Source: Rubrivivax sp. (GTDB taxonomy: Bacteria > Pseudomonadota > Gammaproteobacteria > Burkholderiales > Burkholderiaceae_C). From it: a stretch of DNA of 40,662 bases. The stretch covers positions 1-40,662 of the forward strand of contig JAIXTY010000054.1 of the NCBI GenBank assembly GCA_027483705.1. Direction: 5' to 3'. A program made the position numbers and the translations under genes. The notes under the pieces were generated by a model. The model made no database searches, had not been told where the DNA came from, and was given only the letters and a program-made list of their open reading frames with translations. This document shows positions 34,122 to 40,662 of this stretch, piece by piece. Each line of letters opens with the position of its first letter. The first letter of the stretch is position 1.

Positions 34122-35399
34122 CTAGTGGTGCCGATCCGTGCGGGCGATCTCGAGCAGGCGCTCCAGTTCGTCGGCATGGTGCACCGTGTTGTGGCGGTGC
34201 CAGCGGCGGATGAGCTCCATCACGATGGCGACGATGAGCCCGAACACGATGATGGCGCCGAAGGCGGACAGGCCGAAGCGCGTCATGCCCACGTAGAACG
34301 CACCCAGGCCCAGGATGCAGGCCTGCTCGTTGAAGTTCTGCACGGCGATCGAGCGGCCGGCGCCCATCAGGTTGTGGCCGCGGTGCTGCAGCAGCGCGTT
34401 CATCGGCACGATCAGGAAGCCGCAGATCGCGCCCATCACCACCAGGAAGGGCACCGCGGTGGCCAGGCTGTTGATGAACACGAGGCCGATCATCAGGAAG
34501 CCCACCGCGATGGCCAGCGGGATCACGTTCGTGGCGCGGTCGAGCTTGGTGATGAACGAGGCCACCACCGCGCCCACCACCGAGCCGATCACCACCACGC
34601 CGGCCAGGTTGGATGCCTGCGCCGTGCCGTAGCCCAGGGCCGCGGCGGCCCACGCGAAGACGATCAGCCGCAGGTTGCCGAAGATGCCCCACAGCAGCGT
34701 CGTCGTGGCCAGCGTGATCTGGCCCAGCTTGTCGGCCCACAGGCGGCTGTTGCAGCGTGCGAAGTCCTTCACCAGGTGAACCGCGCCCTCCATCGGGATC
34801 AGCGGCGCGCCGGTGCGCGGAATGAACAGGTTGAACGCCGCGGCCGTGAGGTACAGCAGCACGATGAACGAGATCGCGGCCTCGGGGGCCGTGTCGACAC
34901 CGGTGTCGACGAGCGGCATGTCCATGCCCAGCAGCATCGGCGAGATCTTCGGGCCGATCAGCTGGCCACCCAGCAGGATGCCCAGCACGATGGAAGCGAT
35001 CGTCAAGCCCTCGATCCAGCCATTGCCCTTGACCAGTTGCGAAGGCGGCAGCAGCTCGGTCAGGATGCCGTACTTGGCCGGCCCGTACGCGGCGGCGCCC
35101 AGCCCCACCACGGCGTAGGCCAGCAGCGGATGGCTGCCGAACAGCATCATCAGGCAGCCGACGATCTTGATCGCATTGCTGACGAACATCACCCGGCCCT
35201 TGGGGATGCTGTCGGCGAAGGCCCCGACAAAGGGCGCGAGCACGACGTAGAACAGCGCGAACATCGGCGCCAGCGCCGGCACCTGCCAGGCGGGCGCCTT
35301 GGCCAGCCGCAGCAACTCGACAGCGGCCACGAGCAATGCGTTGTCGGCCAGCGAGCTGAAGAACTGCGCCGACATGATGGTCGAGAAGCCTTTTTTCAT
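34122..35399 (-). CDS. lplT: Lysophospholipid transporter LplT
   Basis: A 425-residue major-facilitator protein with about twelve hydrophobic segments. LplT flips lysophospholipids inward across the inner membrane for reacylation. The family N-terminus MKKGFSTIMSAQFFSSLADNALLVAAVELL and the segment AAYGPAKYGILTELLPPSQLVKGNGWIEG are both present. In E. coli lplT is followed by the acyltransferase aas, and in some species the two are fused; here the protein ends after the transporter, and the next gene is an EamA transporter. ATG 35399 is used although the frame extends further upstream through the alr promoter region. It is divergent from alr, a neighbourhood I recall from other Burkholderiales. 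Confidence 0.95.
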   Translation of the reverse strand: MKKGFSTIMSAQFFSSLADNALLVAAVELLRLAKAPAWQVPALAPMFALFYVVLAPFVGAFADSIPKGRVMFVSNAIKIVGCLMMLFGSHPLLAYAVVGLGAAAYGPAKYGILTELLPPSQLVKGNGWIEGLTIASIVLGILLGGQLIGPKISPMLLGMDMPLVDTGVDTAPEAAISFIVLLYLTAAAFNLFIPRTGAPLIPMEGAVHLVKDFARCNSRLWADKLGQITLATTTLLWGIFGNLRLIVFAWAAAALGYGTAQASNLAGVVVIGSVVGAVVASFITKLDRATNVIPLAIAVGFLMIGLVFINSLATAVPFLVVMGAICGFLIVPMNALLQHRGHNLMGAGRSIAVQNFNEQACILGLGAFYVGMTRFGLSAFGAIIVFGLIVAIVMELIRRWHRHNTVHHADELERLLEIARTDRHH

Positions 35400-35541
35400 C
35401 GTGTCGCGCGCCGCGCTGGCGCCGCCGTGAATGCAGGCGGCTCTCGCCGTTGTCTCCGTCTCGTGGCCGGGGCCGCCGCCACTGCGACGGCCTTTCGAGG
35501 CGGGCGGGTTATAGCATGGGGGTTCCGACACACCGACGACC

Positions 35542-36684
35542 ATGCCGCGCCCGATCGAAGCCCTCGTGCACCCTGCCGCACTGGCGCACAACCTCGCCGT
35601 CGCGCGCCGCCACGCCGGCGATGCGCGGCTGTGGGCGGTGGTCAAGGCCAACGCCTACGGCCACGGTGTGGAGCGCGCCTTCGAAGGCCTGAAGTCGGCC
35701 GACGGCTTTGCGCTGCTCGACCTGGCCGAGGCCGAGCGCGTGCGCGGCTGCGGCTGGCGCGGCCCGGTGCTGCTGCTGGAAGGCTGCTTCGAACCGCGCG
35801 ACCTGGAGCTGTGCTCGCGCCTGAACCTCTGGCACGTGGTGCACACGGCCGAGCAGATCGACTGGCTGGCCGCGCACAAGACGCACGAGCCGCACCGCGT
35901 GTTCCTCAAGATGAACAGCGGCATGAACCGGCTCGGCTTTCCGCCGCAGGCCTTCCGCAGCGCCTGGGCGCGGCTGAACGCACTGCCGCAGGTGGACGAG
36001 GTGAGCCTGATGACGCACTTCTCCGACGCCGATGCGCCGCGCGGCATCGCCCACCAGATCGCCAGCTTCGAGGCCGCCACGGCCGACCTGCCCGGCGAGC
36101 GCAGCCTGTCCAACAGCGCCGCGATCCTGCGCCACGGCGCCACGCCGGGCCTGCGCAACGACTGGGTGCGCGCCGGCATCCTGAGCTACGGCAGCGCGCC
36201 CGATTTCCCCGAGCGCGGCATCGCCGACTGGGGCCTGCTGCCGGCGATGACGCTGCAGACGAAGCTCATCGCCACGCAGCAGCTGCAGCCGGGCGACACC
36301 GTGGGCTACGGCAGCCGCTTCACGGCCGAGCGCGCCATGCGCATCGGCATCGCCGCCTGCGGCTATGCCGACGGCTACCCGCGCTATGCGCCGGCCGAGA
36401 CCGAGGCCGGCGCCCCGGTGCTCGTCGACGGCCTGCGCACCCGCACCGTCGGCCGGGTCTCGATGGACATGCTGGCGGTCGACCTGGAGCCCCTGCGCGC
36501 CGCCGGCCGGCCGGCCGGCGTCGGAGCCGAGGTCACGCTCTGGGGCGAGGGCCCGGGGGGCAGCCGCCTCCCCATCGACGAAGTCGCCGAGGCCTGCGGC
36601 ACCGTGGCCTACGAGCTGATGTGCGCGCTTTCGCCGCGCGTGCCGGTGCGCTGCCTCGACGAGGACGGCGCCGACCCGGGCTGA
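35542..36684 (+). CDS. alr: Alanine racemase
   Basis: A 380-residue PLP enzyme that makes D-alanine for peptidoglycan. The N-terminal TIM barrel starts with [12 protein letters not shown], which carries the PLP lysine K35. [10 protein letters not shown] gives the conserved R130 region, and GYGSRFTA provides the catalytic Y256 in the C-terminal beta domain; [13 protein letters not shown] and LWGEGPG follow. The length is normal. The 142 bases upstream, shared with divergent lplT, contain TTATAGCAT (from about 35511), a plausible -10 element. D-alanine supply fits with the PBP1C gene elsewhere in the window, but they are not linked in an operon. Confidence 0.97.
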   Translation: MPRPIEALVHPAALAHNLAVARRHAGDARLWAVVKANAYGHGVERAFEGLKSADGFALLDLAEAERVRGCGWRGPVLLLEGCFEPRDLELCSRLNLWHVVHTAEQIDWLAAHKTHEPHRVFLKMNSGMNRLGFPPQAFRSAWARLNALPQVDEVSLMTHFSDADAPRGIAHQIASFEAATADLPGERSLSNSAAILRHGATPGLRNDWVRAGILSYGSAPDFPERGIADWGLLPAMTLQTKLIATQQLQPGDTVGYGSRFTAERAMRIGIAACGYADGYPRYAPAETEAGAPVLVDGLRTRTVGRVSMDMLAVDLEPLRAAGRPAGVGAEVTLWGEGPGGSRLPIDEVAEACGTVAYELMCALSPRVPVRCLDEDGADPG

Positions 36685-36799
36685 GCCCGAGCCGCGGCCT
36701 GGCCGGGCCGCCCCACAATCCGCGCCGCGGCGCCCGCGGGCGGGTGCCGGGTTCGGCGCTTGCTTGCCGAAGCGCCTCATGTCCCACGGAGACCTGCCG

Positions 36800-37291
36800 A
36801 TGAGCTCGCCCCATCTCTCGATGACCGTGCTGATGACGCCCGACATGGCGAACTTCTCCGGCAAGGTCCACGGCGGCCAGATCCTGCGCCTGCTCGACCA
36901 GGTCGCCTATGCCTGCGCGGCGCGCTATGCCGGCAGCTATGTCGTCACCCTCTCGGTCGATTCGGTCATCTTCCGCGAGCCGGTGCAGGTCGGCGAGCTG
37001 CTCACCTTCCTGGCCTCGGTCAACCACACGGGCAACACCTCCATGGAAGTCGGCGTCAAGGTGGTGGCCGAGAACATCCGCACCCAGGCCGTCCGCCATG
37101 TGAACAGTTGCTTCTTCACCATGGTGGCGCTCGACGAGGCCGGCAAGCCGCAGAAAGTGCGGCCGCTGCCCATCGAGACGCCCGAGGCCCTGCGCCGCTT
37201 CGAGGCCGCGAAAGTCCGCCGCCAGTTGCGCCAGGAACTGCAGCGCCGCTTCGACGAGACCCGCCAGTCCTCGTCCACCGGCGGCACCTGA
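36800..37291 (+). CDS. Acyl-CoA thioesterase, hotdog fold (YciA-like)
   Basis: A 163-residue cytosolic thioesterase. Hotdog-fold features are TPDMANFSGKVHGGQILRLLDQVAY, with H25 and D33 in the active-site helix, then VTLSVDSVIFREPVQVGELL and NTSMEVGVKVVAENI. YciA-type enzymes hydrolyse a broad range of acyl-CoAs. ATG 36800 has GGAGA at 36788-36792; ATG 36779 and a TTG at 36764 in the same frame are alternatives without a site. The C-terminal 45 residues are a charged helix (AAKVRRQLRQELQRRFDETRQ). arfB follows after 26 bases on the same strand. Confidence 0.93.
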   Translation: MSSPHLSMTVLMTPDMANFSGKVHGGQILRLLDQVAYACAARYAGSYVVTLSVDSVIFREPVQVGELLTFLASVNHTGNTSMEVGVKVVAENIRTQAVRHVNSCFFTMVALDEAGKPQKVRPLPIETPEALRRFEAAKVRRQLRQELQRRFDETRQSSSTGGT

Positions 37292-37317
37292 GACCGGCTG
37301 CGCACGCTGCCCGGGCC

Positions 37318-37722
37318 ATGAGCCGCATCCTCATCGATCCCGCCGAGCTGGAATGGACGGCCATCCGCGCCCAGGGCCCGGGGGGACAGAACGTCAACAA
37401 GGTCTCGAATGCGGTGCAGTTGCGCTTCGACGTGGCAGCTTCCAGCCTGCCCGAGCCGGTCAAGGCCCGGCTGCTCGCGCGGGCCGACCAGCGCCTGAGC
37501 CGCGACGGCGTCCTCGTCATCAAGGCCCAGACCGAGCGCAGCCTGCTGCGCAACCAGGCCGAGGCCCTGGCGCGGCTGCAAGCCCTGGTCGACGCCGCCG
37601 CCCGGCCGCCCCAGCCCCGCCTGGCCACCCGCCCGACCCGTGCCTCGGTGCGCCGCCGCCTCGACGGCAAGCGCCTGCTGGGCGAGCGCAAGGCCGCGCG
37701 GCGCGGCGGCGCGGGCGACTGA
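37318..37722 (+). CDS. arfB: Alternative ribosome-rescue factor / peptidyl-tRNA hydrolase ArfB
   Basis: A 134-residue class I release-factor-like protein. The catalytic loop GPGGQNVNKVS carries the GGQ motif at residues 22-24, and the N-terminal domain continues with NAVQLRFDVAASSLPEPVKARLL and ITERSLLRNQAEAL-type sequence. The last 30 residues are a basic tail (RRRLDGKRLLGERKAARRGGAGD), which in ArfB/YaeJ enters the empty mRNA channel of stalled ribosomes. It has no codon-recognition domain, so it is not RF1 or RF2. It converges on selD with a 7-base gap. Confidence 0.95.
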   Translation: MSRILIDPAELEWTAIRAQGPGGQNVNKVSNAVQLRFDVAASSLPEPVKARLLARADQRLSRDGVLVIKAQTERSLLRNQAEALARLQALVDAAARPPQPRLATRPTRASVRRRLDGKRLLGERKAARRGGAGD

Positions 37723-37729
37723 GGCCGCC

Positions 37730-38815
37730 TCAGTCGACGATCAGCCGCGGCCCTTCGCTGCCGGCGGCGACGATCTCGCCGATCTCCGCCGCGGCGGCAA
37801 AGCCGTGGGCTTGGAAGACGGCCAGCACGGCCTCGACGGCCTCGGGCGCGCAGCTCACCAGCAGGCCGCCGCTGGTCTGCGGGTCGGTCAGCAGGGCCTG
37901 GTCGATCGCGTCGCGCCGGCTGCCCAGGGCCACCTGGCTGCCGTAGCCGGTCCAGTTGCGGCCGGAGGCGCCGGTCACGAAGCCCTGTTCGGCCAGGCCG
38001 CGCACGCCGGCCAGCAGGGGCACGCGGGCCCAGTCGATGCGCAGGCTGGCGCCGGCGCCGCGGGCCAGCTCCAGGCCGTGGCCGGCCAGGCCGAAGCCGG
38101 TGACGTCGGTCAGGGCATGCACGCCCTCGATCGCGGCCAAGTCCGGGCCGGGGGTGTTGAGCTGGGTGGTGCTGGCGATCATCTGGGCATAGCCCTCGGC
38201 GCCGAGCTGCTCCTTCTTGAGCGCCGCCGAAAGCACGCCCACGCCCAGCGGCTTGCCGAGTATTAGCCGGTCGCCCACCTTCGCATCGGCATTGCGCTTG
38301 ACCCGCTTGGGGTGGACCAGGCCCAGGGCCACCAGGCCGTAGATGGCTTCGACCGAGTCGATGGTGTGGCCGCCGGCGATGGGGATGCCGGCCGCGCGGC
38401 ACACCGACTGGCCGCCATCCAGGATGCGACCGATCACCTCGACCGGCAGCACATTGATCGGCATGCCGACCAGGGCGAGGGCCAGGATGGGCCGGCCGCC
38501 CATGGCATAGACATCGCTGATGGCATTGGTGGCGGCGATGCGGCCGAAGTCGTAGGGGTCGTCGACGATGGGCATGAAGAAGTCCGTCGTCGCGATCAGT
38601 GCTTGCTCCTCGTTGAGCTTGTAGACGGCGGCGTCGTCGGCGGTCTCGATGCCCACCATCAGCTCGGGCGGGATCGGCATGGCGGCCGTGCCCTTGAGGA
38701 TTTCGGACAGCACGCCCGGGGCGATCTTGCAGCCGCAGCCGCCGCCGTGGGAGAGCGAGGTCAGGCGCGGCACGGGCGCGGGGGCGGGGCAGGTTTCGGG
38801 GCTGGGGCTGTTCAT
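37730..38815 (-). CDS. selD: Selenide, water dikinase (SelD family; SenC role in selenoneine cluster)
   Basis: A 361-residue selenophosphate synthetase that makes monoselenophosphate from selenide and ATP. The active-site segment SHGGGCGCKIAPGVL has C27 and K30, matching C17 and K20 of the E. coli enzyme. ATTDFFMPIVDDPYDFGRIAATNAISDVYAMGG, AGGHTID, LTDVTGFGLAGHGLE and LTDPQTSGGLL follow, covering the ATP- and Mg-binding Asp residues. ATG 38815 has GGAG upstream; the frame starts 20 codons earlier without support. It lies 129 bases after senB on the same strand, so the two are probably one operon transcribed from the senA-senB gap. In selenoneine clusters the SelD homologue is called SenC. It may also serve selenoprotein or tRNA selenation needs. 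Confidence 0.93.
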   Translation of the reverse strand: MNSPSPETCPAPAPVPRLTSLSHGGGCGCKIAPGVLSEILKGTAAMPIPPELMVGIETADDAAVYKLNEEQALIATTDFFMPIVDDPYDFGRIAATNAISDVYAMGGRPILALALVGMPINVLPVEVIGRILDGGQSVCRAAGIPIAGGHTIDSVEAIYGLVALGLVHPKRVKRNADAKVGDRLILGKPLGVGVLSAALKKEQLGAEGYAQMIASTTQLNTPGPDLAAIEGVHALTDVTGFGLAGHGLELARGAGASLRIDWARVPLLAGVRGLAEQGFVTGASGRNWTGYGSQVALGSRRDAIDQALLTDPQTSGGLLVSCAPEAVEAVLAVFQAHGFAAAAEIGEIVAAGSEGPRLIVD

Positions 38816-38944
38816 CGGGGGCTCCGTGGGGCAGGGTAGGGCGCTCGGCCCGTCGCGGCGCAGCATGCGGCACAAGGGGGCGGGCGCAGGGGCAGGGGCA
38901 AGGACAGGGTCGCGGGCGTCAGCGCATCCTGACAGTGTCGGTCT

Positions 38945-39937
38945 TCACGCGCAGCCGGGCGCTTCGGCCAGGCCGAGCCGGCCCAGCCAGTTGCGCAGGC
39001 AGGCCTGCTCGTGGCCGGGCAGGAAGCGCGGCGCCAGCGCCTCGGCGCGGGCCTGCAAGGTGGCGAGCCGGGCGGGCTCGTCGCGCAGCGCGACCAGGGC
39101 CAGCCGCAGGCTGTCGGCGTCGCCGGGGGCGAAGTAGCCGGGCCAGTCCTCGCCCAGCATGCCGACATTGCCGGACACCCGCGAGGCCAGCACCGGCGTG
39201 CCGCTGCAGACGGCCTCCATCACCACATGCGCGCCGCCTTCCATGTGGCTGGGATGGATCAGCAGGTGGGCGCGCTGGATGCGCTGGCGCGTCTCGCCAT
39301 GCGGCCGGGCGCCCAGCCAGCGGTAGCGCGGGCAGCGCGCGGCCAGGGCCTGGGCCTGGGCGCCCAGGGCCGGGTCCAGCGGGGCGCCGAGGTGATCGAT
39401 GAAGAGGTCCTGCCGTTCGGCCAGGAGCTCGGCCAGGGCGAAGATCAGCTCCGGCGCCTTCTCGGCCCGCAGGTGCCCGACGACGAGGGCGCGCAAGTGG
39501 CGGCCGGTCTTGGACAGGGTGCGGCGCGGCGTGGTCGATTGCCAGCACACGTCGGCGCGCGCCCGGTGCGCAGCCGGCAGGGCCTGCAGGGCCTCGGGTT
39601 GCAACAGCAGCAGGCGATCGGCCAGATCCAGCGAGCGCAGGGCTTGCGGATCGCCGGCGGGCAGGTCCTTGTAGAGGTCGGTGCCGGTCAGCACCAGGCC
39701 CAGCGGCCGGTCGGGATGGGCCGCCCGCCAGCGCGCCACCGCTCCGGCCGAGCGGCGGGCATGCAGGGCGATCAGGCCGTCGGGCAGGGGGCCGGGCTCG
39801 GCGCCGGTCCAGTCGCCCGCGATCCGGCAGTCGGCTGTGCTGCGCAGCAGGCGCGCCCAGCGGGCGGCGGTCTGCCAATTGCCGTTGTTGTCGGCCGCCC
39901 GGGCGGGCGTGACGAGGTGGATCAGCGGGCGCGACAT
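38945..39937 (-). CDS. senB: Selenosugar synthase SenB (GT-B glycosyltransferase)
   Basis: A 330-residue GT-B-fold glycosyltransferase. The N-terminal half opens with IHLVTPARAADNNGNWQTAARW and holds VLTGTDLYKDLPAGDP. The C-terminal nucleotide-sugar domain has LVVGHLRAEKAPELIFAL and the donor-binding HPSHMEGGAHVVMEAVCSGTPVLASRVSG with the E-x7-E motif. Generic annotation would be group 1 glycosyltransferase. The position between a SelD homologue and an EgtB-like gene identifies it as SenB, which in Variovorax paradoxus replaces the nucleotide of a UDP-sugar with selenium from selenophosphate to give a 1-seleno sugar. There is no membrane segment. ATG 39937 lacks a strong ribosome binding site. 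Confidence rests on family resemblance plus context; the activity is inferred. Confidence 0.88.
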   Translation of the reverse strand: MSRPLIHLVTPARAADNNGNWQTAARWARLLRSTADCRIAGDWTGAEPGPLPDGLIALHARRSAGAVARWRAAHPDRPLGLVLTGTDLYKDLPAGDPQALRSLDLADRLLLLQPEALQALPAAHRARADVCWQSTTPRRTLSKTGRHLRALVVGHLRAEKAPELIFALAELLAERQDLFIDHLGAPLDPALGAQAQALAARCPRYRWLGARPHGETRQRIQRAHLLIHPSHMEGGAHVVMEAVCSGTPVLASRVSGNVGMLGEDWPGYFAPGDADSLRLALVALRDEPARLATLQARAEALAPRFLPGHEQACLRNWLGRLGLAEAPGCA

Positions 39938-40051
39938 GGCCGGCGGTGTAGCACACCGGGCTTGCCGCCGGCGCCGCGGCAGCCGGCGGCCCGCCTTCCC
40001 GACAGGCCTTCGCCGGGGCCCCGGCCGGTCGGCCTACCATGCGACGCAACT
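39938..40051. promoter_or_regulatory. Divergent promoter region between senB and senA
   Basis: A 114-base GC-rich gap that must hold promoters for both arms of the selenoneine cluster. A TACCAT at 40035-40040 lies 11 bases before the senA ATG and could be a -10 element giving an almost leaderless mRNA; no convincing -35 is seen. GCCGCCGGC and GCCGGCGG words repeat, but I would not name an operator. Confidence 0.4.
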
Positions 40052-40662
40052 ATGGACCTTGACGCCAGTTTCCGCACCGCCGCCGCGCCCCAGCTTGCGG
40101 CCATGCTGCGGGCCAGCCGGCAGGCCACCCTCGACCTGCTCACCGTGCTGGCCGCCCAGCTCGGCCCGGCCCTGCGCGTGCCGCAGCGCGACAGCCTGAA
40201 CCTGCCGCTGTGGGAAGCCGGCCACATCGCCTGGTTCCAGTCCTGGTGGATCGCCCGCCTGCCGGCCGAACAGCGCCACCGCGGTGCCGAGGCCGACCCC
40301 CTGGCCCCCCGCCATCCGCCGGCGCCGGTGGCCAGCCCGCTGGATGACGACCGCCTGCACGACTCCAGCCACGTCCCCCATGCCAGCCGCTGGCAGTTGC
40401 CCCTGCCCGATCTGCAAGCCACCCGCGAGCGCCTGCACCAGGGCCTGGACGAGACCCTGGCCCTGCTGGCGCACGCCCCGGGCGATGACGCCGGCCTCTA
40501 CTTCTACCGCCTGGTGCTGGCCCATGAGGACATGCACCAGGAAGCCGGTCTGATGCTGGCCCAGCAGCTCGGCCTGGACCCGGGCCCCCAGGCGCCGCGC
40601 CCGCCGGCAGCCCCGCCCGCGCGGCCCGAGCTGAGCCTGCCCGGCGGCCGCATCGAGCTGGG
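40052..40662 (+). CDS. senA: Selenoneine synthase SenA, N-terminal part (3' end outside window)
   Basis: The first 203 residues of an EgtB-related iron enzyme, still open at the window end. The DinB-like helical domain shows LWEAGHIAWFQSWWIARLP with H58, and LAHEDMHQEA giving the H158-x3-H162-x-E164 motif, so all three histidines expected to bind the non-heme iron are present. LHDSSHVPHASRWQLPLPD and LYFYRLVLAHED are the features that mark this EgtB subgroup rather than ordinary EgtB. A Pro/Ala linker (178-192) leads into ELSLPGGRIELG, the opening of the FGE-sulfatase domain, which continues beyond the window. SenA couples a selenosugar with hercynine by an oxidative C-Se bond. It is divergent from senB and selD. 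The function is inferred from homology and the three-gene context. Confidence 0.9.
   Translation, partial: MDLDASFRTAAAPQLAAMLRASRQATLDLLTVLAAQLGPALRVPQRDSLNLPLWEAGHIAWFQSWWIARLPAEQRHRGAEADPLAPRHPPAPVASPLDDDRLHDSSHVPHASRWQLPLPDLQATRERLHQGLDETLALLAHAPGDDAGLYFYRLVLAHEDMHQEAGLMLAQQLGLDPGPQAPRPPAAPPARPELSLPGGRIEL

Overview
This window is high-GC chromosomal DNA, almost fully coding. The gene order (recA-recX, sucC-sucD, a terC pair, a kinase/phosphatase/FHA set, pilA with PglL-type ligases) and the protein sequences suggest a betaproteobacterium of the order Burkholderiales, probably near Rubrivivax, Leptothrix or Methylibium. That placement is inference from recall of these families; no database was searched. 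No tRNA, rRNA, insertion sequence, CRISPR array or prophage was seen. No stretch longer than about 225 bases lacks a gene.

Region by region. 1-5443: the end of recA, recX, a DUF2889 protein, both subunits of succinyl-CoA synthetase (sucC, sucD) and two overlapping TerC-family membrane proteins. 5456-8881: a Ser/Thr signalling set (Hanks-type kinase, PP2C phosphatase, two-FHA-domain protein), then a metallo-beta-lactamase-fold hydrolase of the class II cyclic-nucleotide phosphodiesterase type. 9059-13109: a type IV pilin gene behind a very good sigma-54 promoter, followed by three consecutive hairpins and two tandem PglL/Wzy_C-type O-oligosaccharyltransferases, apparently a pilin and its glycosylation enzymes. 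13122-23362: moaC, divergent from an M48 TPR metalloprotease, then a bacterial alpha-2-macroglobulin with an intact thioester motif that overlaps pbpC by one base.

23378-29562: a small holin-like membrane protein, a lysine-repeat SWIB protein, a large PEP-CTERM protein, a peptide-type ABC permease with no visible partner subunits, an Lrp/AsnC regulator divergent from ornithine cyclodeaminase, and an 83-residue protein with a clear sigma-70 promoter. 29693-37722: a LysR regulator, an aromatic aminotransferase with glutathione peroxidase, a response regulator with a (Pro-Val)n hinge, an EamA transporter with lplT, then alr, a thioesterase and arfB.

37730-40662 is the most interesting part. A SelD-family selenophosphate synthetase (SenC role) and a SenB-type selenosugar synthase lie on the minus strand. 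A SenA-type selenoneine synthase, cut by the window end, is divergent from them. Together these form a selenoneine biosynthesis cluster: SelD/SenC would make selenophosphate, SenB would make a selenosugar from it and a UDP-sugar, and SenA would join that selenium to hercynine. The pathway was described in 2022 from Variovorax paradoxus, so the system is recent rather than new. The divergent layout and what supplies the hercynine are the open points here.
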